A stretch of DNA of 12,453 bases from Candidatus Symbiobacter sp. (lineage in GTDB: Bacteria; Pseudomonadota; Alphaproteobacteria; Elsterales; Elsteraceae): assembly GCA_030054015.1 (NCBI GenBank), contig JASGCR010000025.1, positions 1,876 to 14,328 on the forward strand. Reading direction: 5' to 3'. The position numbers and the translations under genes were made by a program. Position 1 is the stretch's first letter; the number at the start of each line of letters is the position of its first letter. This document shows, piece after piece, positions 7,102 to 12,453 of the stretch. Under the pieces are notes generated by a model, which was not told the origin of the DNA, searched no databases, and was given only the letters and a program-made list of their open reading frames with translations.

Positions 7102-7109
<8 letters not shown>
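6018..7109 (-). CDS. EcoRI-family adenine-specific DNA methyltransferase, solitary
   Basis: The product transfers a methyl group from S-adenosylmethionine to adenine in DNA. It follows the M.EcoRI pattern closely: [14 protein letters not shown] (21-34), [25 protein letters not shown] (54-70), GLKKLIA, GGDFRS (156-161), then the catalytic TNPPFSLF (176-183; motif IV NPPF at 177-180) and [14 protein letters not shown] (197-210). At 363 aa it is somewhat longer than M.EcoRI, with extra sequence around 90-150. The frame starts at an ATG at 7127, but the ATG at 7109 has AAGGA 4 nt upstream and is preferred; it overlaps the argG stop by 8 bp, so translation is probably coupled to argG. No endonuclease gene is nearby; the TIR gene comes next on the same strand. 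Recognition of GAATTC is plausible but unproven. It is more A+T-rich than argG. Confidence 0.92.
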
Positions 7110-8346
<1,237 letters not shown>

Positions 8347-8445
8347 CATATCCTCGGTCTGGTTAAATTAAGGGCGAGTTCTGTCGTCTAACCTCTCTGT
8401 TTAAAATATTTCCACGCGAAATGCAGCAGAGAAATTTTAAAAGTG

Positions 8446-8579
8446 AGCGTCATTACCCGCTAAAAAATGGAGCGACAGAAAGGGAGCGTCATTACCCGCT
8501 AAAAAATGGAGCGTCAGAAAGGGAGCGTCAGAAAGGGAGCGTCAGAAAGGGAGCGTCAGAAAGGGAGCGTCAGAAAGGG
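8446..8579. repeat. tandem array of 14-bp and 39-bp units
   Basis: The array starts with a 25-bp unit beginning AGCGTCATTACCCGC (8446-8470) and a 14-bp unit AGCGACAGAAAGGG (8471-8484). The 25-bp unit then recurs (8485-8509), and five perfect copies of AGCGTCAGAAAGGG follow back to back (8510-8579). The 25-bp unit opens like the left end of the palindromic element that starts at 8580, so the array looks like repeated copying of that element's edge. There are no unique spacers, so it is not a CRISPR. Confidence 0.92.
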
Positions 8580-8725
8580 AGCGTCATTACCCGCCGGACT
8601 GCAAGCGGATTTCCGCTTGCAGTGCGTGTCGGGTAATCCCCCAGGAGTTTTGGGGAATAATACTCCTGGGGGATTACCCAACTCGCGCTGTCCGTTATTC
8701 ACGGACAGCGCGGTGGGTAATGACG
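8580..8725. repeat. three-arm palindromic element, copy 1
   Basis: An outer stem CGTCATTACCC (8582-8592) / GGGTAATGACG (8715-8725) encloses three arms. Arm A is a perfect 12-bp stem, ACTGCAAGCGGA/TCCGCTTGCAGT, with a 2-nt loop (8598-8623). The central arm is a perfect 18-bp stem, GGGTAATCCCCCAGGAGT and its complement, with a 13-nt loop (8631-8679). Arm B is a perfect 12-bp stem, CGCGCTGTCCGT/ACGGACAGCGCG, with a 5-nt loop (8684-8712). The GGGTA/TACCC blocks at the base of each arm are interchangeable, so alternative folds are possible. No coding potential is supported. Confidence 0.92.
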
Positions 8726-8790
8726 TTCCTTTTTTTTGCCGCTCCTTTTTTTGCCGCTCTTTTGTTAGAGCGGCGGGGATAAAAGGAAGG
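8726..8790. repeat. linker with hairpin between the two element copies
   Basis: The linker carries two T-rich runs separated by GCCGCTC blocks, then a perfect 8-bp hairpin GCCGCTCT/AGAGCGGC with a 6-nt loop (8753-8760/8767-8774). Its right side (AAAAGGAAGGGCG) is roughly complementary to its left side (CGTTCCTTTTTTT), so the linker is itself palindromic. Confidence 0.6.
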
Positions 8791-8935
8791 GCGTCATTAC
8801 CCGCCGGACTGCAAGCGGATTTCCGCTTGCAGTCCGAGTCGGGTAATCCCCCAGGAGTTTTGGGGAATAATACTCCTGGGGGATTACCCGACAGATTTAT
8901 GCCGCTACGCGGCAAAAATCTGCGGGTAATGACGC
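8791..8935. repeat. three-arm palindromic element, copy 2
   Basis: This copy repeats the outer stem, arm A and central arm of the copy at 8580 almost base for base (8791-8889). Arm B is unrelated: CAGATTTATGCCGC (8892-8905) against the complement of GCGGCAAAAATCTG (8910-8923), an imperfect but clear hairpin. After it, GGGTAATGACGC closes the outer stem. The following 40 bases (8936-8975: CTCCCT, T-run, CCGCTCCC, T-run, GATGCTC) look like a decayed, inverted version of the 14-bp tandem units on the left, so the whole block 8446-8975 is roughly symmetrical. Bases 8976-9030 hold nothing I can assign. Confidence 0.9.
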
Positions 8936-9040
8936 TCCCTTTTTTCCGCTCCCTTTTTTTGATGCTCTTGATTGGTCGGGGGATCAGACGCAGCTTAAAA
9001 TTCATAATATGATACTTAATTTTTATCAAGCTCTTAACAA

Positions 9041-9069
9041 TTGCCATGATTTGGGGCGCATGATAAGAT
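9041..9069 (+). promoter_or_regulatory. candidate promoter of the toxin-antitoxin operon
   Basis: TTGCCA (9041-9046) and TAAGAT (9064-9069) are 17 bp apart, upstream of the antitoxin start at 9097. Two direct CATGAT copies (9045-9050 and 9059-9064) overlap it and could be antitoxin-binding sites, since RHH antitoxins usually repress their own operon. AAGGAG (9085-9090) lies 6 nt before the ATG. Confidence 0.45.
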
Positions 9070-9096
9070 AACGCGGCTGTTTGTAAGGAGCGCGCC

Positions 9097-9618
9097 ATGA
9101 CCGTTGCATCACCTGTTCGCCAAAATACATTACCTATCCCACTAACCTCAGGTCAGGAAAAACCTGGCCAGGAAAAACCAAAAAAGGAAAAATCCTTTGC
9201 GGATGAGCCGATCTATGTTGACCATTTCTCGGACGAGGAACCGGTGGGCGGCTTTGTGACCGTCCGTTTCGGCAAAACCAAACCATCCGAATCCCTGGCC
9301 GAGTCCCTGGCCGACCCCATGACCGACCAAGCCAAAGCCGAATTGGAAAAAGATGAAGCCAGGTTGGTGCCGGTGGTGATCCATCTGCTGCCCGAAGATT
9401 TGGCCGTCTTAAACCAATTGGCAACCGAGATTGACCGATCCCCGGAAATTTGCGCCCGCGACGCGGTTTTGACCATGATCGAAGATTACCAAGACACCTT
9501 GTCCGTCCGACAGTATGATAAAGATAAAGAAGCTGGCAAAGTTGAAACTATTTCACTAGAGGAATACATGCAAAAAAATGGCATCACCCCAGAATACCTC
9601 GCCAATTTGGACGATTAG
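9097..9618 (+). CDS. RHH-type antitoxin with long N-terminal extension
   Basis: The first gene of a type II toxin-antitoxin operon. Residues 93-133 (VVIHLLPEDLAVLNQLATEI, then DRSPEICARDAVLTMIEDYQD) fit a ribbon-helix-helix DNA-binding fold. The C-terminal part (YDKDKEAGKVETISLEEYMQKNGI) resembles the toxin-neutralising tails of RelB/ParD-like antitoxins, which commonly have a G...SLEE.....G pattern. At 173 aa it is about twice the usual size. The extra first 90 residues are polar and low in complexity (GQEKPGQEKPKKEK, SESLAESLAD) and probably disordered. AAGGAG 6 nt before the ATG at 9097 strongly supports this start, so the extension seems genuine. It overlaps the toxin gene by 41 bp. The exact antitoxin family is uncertain. 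Confidence 0.75.
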   Translation: MTVASPVRQNTLPIPLTSGQEKPGQEKPKKEKSFADEPIYVDHFSDEEPVGGFVTVRFGKTKPSESLAESLADPMTDQAKAELEKDEARLVPVVIHLLPEDLAVLNQLATEIDRSPEICARDAVLTMIEDYQDTLSVRQYDKDKEAGKVETISLEEYMQKNGITPEYLANLDD

Positions 9619-9880
9619 GCTTGGTCTTCTTGCTGAAAAGCAATTAGATCGCCTTGATCGCCCGATCCGCGACCGCATCAATAAATATCTTTTTGAACGC
9701 CTGGCCTATCATCCCAACCCGCGTGCGTTGGGGAAGACCTTGGTGGGCGGTCAATATCACGGCAAAGATCGCTTTCGGGTGGGCGATTACCGCATCATCT
9801 GCGACATTAAGGATAATGAACTGGTTATTGTTGCCTTAGAGATCGGCCATCGCGGGAAAATTTATGGTAAACCCAGCTAA
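9578..9880 (+). CDS. RelE/ParE-family toxin
   Basis: RelE toxins cleave mRNA on the ribosome, and related ParE toxins inhibit gyrase; which applies here cannot be read from sequence. The 100-aa product has the compact superfamily layout: strand WTIRLG (11-16), helices AEKQLDRLDRPIRDRINKYL (19-38), LGKTLVGGQYHGKDRFRVGDYRIICDI (51-77) with the characteristic R-x-G-x-Y-R-I, and the C-terminal strand VALEIGHRGKIYG (85-97). His91, Arg92 and Tyr96 sit where RelE-type active residues are found. The ATG at 9578 is the only in-frame start before the fold. It lies 41 bp inside the antitoxin gene, with GAGGA 14 nt upstream, so translation is probably coupled. Its end overlaps the glycosyltransferase gene by 17 bp. 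Confidence 0.88.
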   Translation: MASPQNTSPIWTIRLGLLAEKQLDRLDRPIRDRINKYLFERLAYHPNPRALGKTLVGGQYHGKDRFRVGDYRIICDIKDNELVIVALEIGHRGKIYGKPS

Positions 9881-11054
9881 AATCCCCTTTCTCGTCTATC
9901 GTGACCAACTGCTCCCCGCGTCGGAGGGGTTTATTCCGCGCCAATATTGCGCCTTTACCAGGCTTGCGCCCCTTTTTGTTGGCACCAAACGGCGGATGGA
10001 TGGCATCAGCCAACTCCCCTCCCCGCCTTATATTTTGGGCGGCAACGGCCTGGGCGACCGCATCAAACGCGCCGCCTTTAAGCAATTTGGCACCGAGCCG
10101 CCCGGTTTTGCCGCGTTGGTGGCCGCCGAACCGCGATTGATCCATGCCCAATTTGGGCGGGGGGGGGCCTTGGCCTTGCCTTTGGCGCGGCGGCTTGGCA
10201 TCCCCCTGGTGGTTACGTTTCACGGCGGCGATGCGACCAAATCCAAACATTATGAACCCGTGCTTGGCCTGCCTTTGATGCCGGAAAAATGGGCGGTAAA
10301 GGGCATTTATCTCCGCCGTTTGCCGCGATTAATGGCGACCGCCCCCACCCTCCATTGCGTGTCGGAATTTATCCGCCAAACCTTGATTGGGCGCGGCTTT
10401 CCGCCGGAAAAACTGGTGACGTTGCCTTTGGGGATTGTGGTGCCGCCGCTTGATGCCACCCGCCCCACCCCGCCGCCACTGGAAAAAAACTATATTTTTA
10501 CCGCCGGTCGGATGGTGGAGAAAAAAGGATTCTCCAGTTTATTAAAAGCCCTCGCCCTTATGCCCCCCGCCACAAAATTGGTCATTGCCGGTGATGGGGA
10601 ATTAAAAACCGCATTGCACAGAGAGGCTCAGACCCTCGGTCTGGCAAACCAGGTCAAATGGGTGGGCTGGCAGTCGCCCGACCAAATTCGCATCTGGCTT
10701 CATCACGCGGCGGCGGTGGCGGTGCCGTCCGAGACCAGCCAAAACGGTGATGCCGAGGGCTTGCCGAGTTTCCTGCTCGAAGCCATGGCATCGGCGCGGC
10801 CGGTGGTCGGCACGCGCCATGCCGGTATCCCCGAAGCCCTTCGCCATGAGCAAAACGGCCTGTTGGTGGCCGAGCGCGATCCGGCCGGCCTTGCCGCCGC
10901 TCTGTCATTTATGCTCGCCCATCCCGAACCGGCCTTGGCCTTAGGCCGCGCCGCCCGTACCACCGTCGAACAAAATTTTAACGCCGCCACCCAATCGCAA
11001 AAATTTGAAAATTTGCTCCAGAATGTTATGGCGAGGGGAAGTCTAACTCATTGA
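9864..11054 (+). CDS. GT4-family glycosyltransferase
   Basis: The 396-aa GT-B fold enzyme is of the kind that transfers a sugar from a nucleotide donor during capsule, LPS or exopolysaccharide synthesis. The N-terminal acceptor half has LLPASEGFI (16-24) and HAQFGRGGALALPLARRLGIPLVVTFHGGD (from residue 94). The C-terminal donor half has AGRMVEKKG (214-222), LVIAGDGEL, VKWVGW, and the retaining-GT signature E-x7-E in EGLPSFLLE (E298, E306), followed by RPVVGTRHAGIPEAL and NGLLV. It resembles the colanic acid WcaL/AmsK type, but the sugar cannot be predicted. The ATG at 9864 lies inside the toxin gene, with only a weak purine stretch upstream; the conserved segment near residue 16 requires a start close to it. 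No terminator separates it from the toxin gene, so read-through is likely. Confidence 0.9.
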   Translation: MVNPAKIPFLVYRDQLLPASEGFIPRQYCAFTRLAPLFVGTKRRMDGISQLPSPPYILGGNGLGDRIKRAAFKQFGTEPPGFAALVAAEPRLIHAQFGRGGALALPLARRLGIPLVVTFHGGDATKSKHYEPVLGLPLMPEKWAVKGIYLRRLPRLMATAPTLHCVSEFIRQTLIGRGFPPEKLVTLPLGIVVPPLDATRPTPPPLEKNYIFTAGRMVEKKGFSSLLKALALMPPATKLVIAGDGELKTALHREAQTLGLANQVKWVGWQSPDQIRIWLHHAAAVAVPSETSQNGDAEGLPSFLLEAMASARPVVGTRHAGIPEALRHEQNGLLVAERDPAGLAAALSFMLAHPEPALALGRAARTTVEQNFNAATQSQKFENLLQNVMARGSLTH

Positions 11055-11189
11055 AAATATTAGATATTAATTTTGGATCAGACTCTTAATAAAAAAACAG
11101 CTTGAATTTTTTCGAGTAATGCTCAAAATGAGTATAAGGGGATGAGGGATACGAGCAAGCCCATTGGCGATGTCCTTCTTAGGTTTTGA

Positions 11190-11219
11190 CTGGTTTTTCC
11201 CAGTCTGGTTTTTCCCAGT
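11190..11219 (+). repeat. two 15-bp direct repeats abutting the nadA start
   Basis: CTGGTTTTTCCCAGT occurs twice without a gap (11190-11204 and 11205-11219). Each unit can form a small hairpin (CTGG/CCAG). The second unit ends immediately before the ATG at 11220. The rest of the gap 11055-11189 holds A+T-rich sequence with no convincing terminator or promoter. Confidence 0.8.
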
Positions 11220-12272
11220 ATGGGGTTCATGATGAGTTTTCCAATGCCACGTGCCGATGTCGCACCGCGCCCAGCCCAATTGCCCCAGGCTAAACTGAGC
11301 GGTGCCGCCCTGCGCCTGGTCGATCCTTGGGGGGCGGCGATTCCTGACCTGGAATGGAAAGTTTTTGCCGATGACATTGCCGCCATAACCCAGCTTAAAA
11401 AGCAAAAAAACGCGATTATTCTTGCCCATAATTACCAAACGCCGGAAATTTTTCACGGTGTGGCCGATATTGTCGGGGATTCGCTGACCTTGGCGCGGGC
11501 GGCGGCGGAGGTCAAAGCCGAGCGCATCGTGATGGCTGGGGTGCATTTTATGGCCGAGACCGCCAAAATTCTCAATCCCACCAAAAAAGTTTTGATCCCC
11601 GATTTGCGGGCGGGCTGTTCCTTGGCCGAATCGATCACGGTCGCGGATATGCGTTTGCTGCGGCAAAAATATCCCGGCGTGCCGATTGTCACCTATGTCA
11701 ATACCAGCGCGGCGATCAAGGCCGAATCGGATATTTGCTGCACCTCGGCCAATGCCAAAAAAATCGTCGAATCGTTGGGGGTCGCCCAAGTCATCATGGT
11801 ACCCGACGAATATTTGGCGCAAAATGTCGCCCGCGAGACCAAAGTCAAGATCATCGCCTGGCGCGGCCATTGCGAAGTGCATGAACGTTTTACCGCCAGC
11901 GAAATCACCGATTTGCGCCACAGCCACGCCGGCTTGGTCGTGCTGGCGCATCCCGAATGCCCGCCCGATGTGGTGATGGCGTCAGATTTTGCCGGCTCGA
12001 CCGCCGCCATGATCGATTATGTCGAACAAAAGCAACCGGCGCGGGTGGTGCTGCTTACGGAATGCTCGATGAGCGACAATGTCGCCCTCGCCGCCGCGCA
12101 GCGCGGGCAAGCAACCGAATTTATCCGCCCCTGTAATTTATGCCCGCACATGAAACGGATCAGTTTGGCTGGGATTCGCACCTGTTTGGAGCGCGACCTA
12201 TATGAAGTGACGGTCGCCGCCGAGTTATTGGCTCCGGCGCGGCAGGCCATTGACCGCATGTTGGCGGCGTGA
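11220..12272 (+). CDS. nadA: quinolinate synthase A
   Basis: NadA condenses iminoaspartate (from NadB) with dihydroxyacetone phosphate to form quinolinate in de novo NAD synthesis, using an oxygen-sensitive [4Fe-4S] cluster. The 350-aa product has AIILAHNYQTPEI (65-77), VGDSLTLAR (85-93), PDLRAGCSLAES (127-138), TYVNTSAAIKAESDICCTSANA, HPECPPDV (244-251), GSTAAM, and CNLCPHMK (305-312). The three expected cluster ligands are C133, C247 and C308. The start is uncertain: the ATG at 11220 gives the longest product but follows directly on the 15-bp repeats with no ribosome-binding site. ATGs at 11229 and 11232 follow a GGGG run, the second at 6 nt. The first 25 residues are poorly conserved in the family, so homology does not decide. 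nadB and nadC are not in the window. Confidence 0.97.
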   Translation: MGFMMSFPMPRADVAPRPAQLPQAKLSGAALRLVDPWGAAIPDLEWKVFADDIAAITQLKKQKNAIILAHNYQTPEIFHGVADIVGDSLTLARAAAEVKAERIVMAGVHFMAETAKILNPTKKVLIPDLRAGCSLAESITVADMRLLRQKYPGVPIVTYVNTSAAIKAESDICCTSANAKKIVESLGVAQVIMVPDEYLAQNVARETKVKIIAWRGHCEVHERFTASEITDLRHSHAGLVVLAHPECPPDVVMASDFAGSTAAMIDYVEQKQPARVVLLTECSMSDNVALAAAQRGQATEFIRPCNLCPHMKRISLAGIRTCLERDLYEVTVAAELLAPARQAIDRMLAA

Positions 12273-12282
12273 GGAGGGGGTG

Positions 12283-12453
12283 ACCTTCCTTAAGGAAGGT
12301 CAGAATAAGTCGTACTGACCCCCCCTTCCTGCTTAGGAAGGGGGGGAAAGCGACGCTTAGGGCGAAGCCCTTAGCGGAGCTAGGGGGGGTTGGTGAGATT
12401 GAAAATCTATTTAGAATCAATGCCCTGCACCAACCCCCCCAAGAAAAGCTATG
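12283..12453. repeat. nested palindromic intergenic element, partial copy
   Basis: A relative of the element at 1136-1421 begins 10 bp after the nadA stop and is cut by the window edge. It has an 18-bp perfect palindrome ACCTTCCTTAAGGAAGGT (12283-12300), the shared word CAGAATAAGT, then a perfect 12-bp hairpin CCCCCCCTTCCT/AGGAAGGGGGGG (12319-12330/12335-12346). These are followed by GGGC/GCCC near 12360-12369 and a 13-bp stem GGGGGGGTTGGTG/CACCAACCCCCCC (12383-12395/12428-12440), then AAGAAAA as in the first copy. The order of parts is the same as at 1136; the stem sequences differ but each stays paired. It could act as the nadA terminator. Confidence 0.8.

Noticed and set aside
8446..8579. 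CRISPR array
   Set aside because: Units are only 14 bp and directly adjacent with no unique spacers; no cas genes are present.
8506..9098. Open frames on both strands across the tandem and palindromic repeats
   Set aside because: They are made of repeat units with no domain, no ribosome-binding site, and mirror each other because the DNA is palindromic.
11067..11951. Long minus-strand open frame (294 codons) opposite nadA
   Set aside because: It is a shadow of the nadA codon pattern, has an implausible composition and no ribosome-binding site; nadA on the other strand has every family motif.

Overview
The window looks like a chromosomal segment of an alphaproteobacterium. Support for this is a free-standing rpsD of the cysteine-free type, a CobW/CobU pair of the kind found in alphaproteobacterial cobalamin synthesis, a short-form (about 414 aa) argG, and many large palindromic intergenic repeats. 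The genus cannot be named from the sequence alone. Housekeeping genes are moderately to strongly G+C-rich (one row sampled in the glycosyltransferase has 38 G+C in 60), while the TIR gene is very A+T-rich (two rows sampled in it have 13 and 16 in 60).

Layout, left to right. Bases 1-84 are a 12-bp tandem repeat. A near-consensus promoter (214-241) and a leader of about 175 nt drive rpsD (+), which ends at a clear intrinsic terminator. A nested palindromic element (1136-1421) separates rpsD from a UDP-glucuronate decarboxylase gene (+). That gene overlaps convergently with a minus-strand operon of three overlapping genes: a degenerate MntA-type nucleotidyltransferase, cobU and cobW. Next comes a repeat-filled gap of about 500 bp (4254-4764), a minus-strand TIR/SEFIR-domain gene with its own promoter, another multi-hairpin gap, and an EcoRI-family adenine methyltransferase gene that overlaps the end of argG (both minus). 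The 750-bp gap upstream of argG (8347-9096) is packed with 14-bp tandem repeats and two three-hairpin palindromic elements. The plus strand then carries a toxin-antitoxin pair (long RHH-type antitoxin, RelE/ParE toxin), which runs into a GT4 glycosyltransferase gene. nadA follows. A second copy of the first palindromic family starts after nadA and runs off the end.

Functionally the segment mixes core metabolism (ribosome, arginine, NAD, cobalamin, UDP-xylose and surface sugars) with defence-like and addiction-like cargo: a TIR protein, a solitary methyltransferase, a toxin-antitoxin pair and an orphan antitoxin-type nucleotidyltransferase. The cargo is inserted between core genes and bordered by palindromic elements.

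Most notable observations: (1) sequence-unrelated intergenic elements share one plan, an outer stem enclosing three hairpin arms; (2) the TIR gene appears frameshifted at a run of five C, and the restored frame would add an ankyrin-like C-terminal tail; (3) a nucleotidyltransferase that has lost its catalytic motif is translationally coupled to cobU, and a 40-bp imperfect copy of the cobU P-loop region lies on its other side; (4) an EcoRI-like methyltransferase has no visible endonuclease partner and sits next to a TIR protein.
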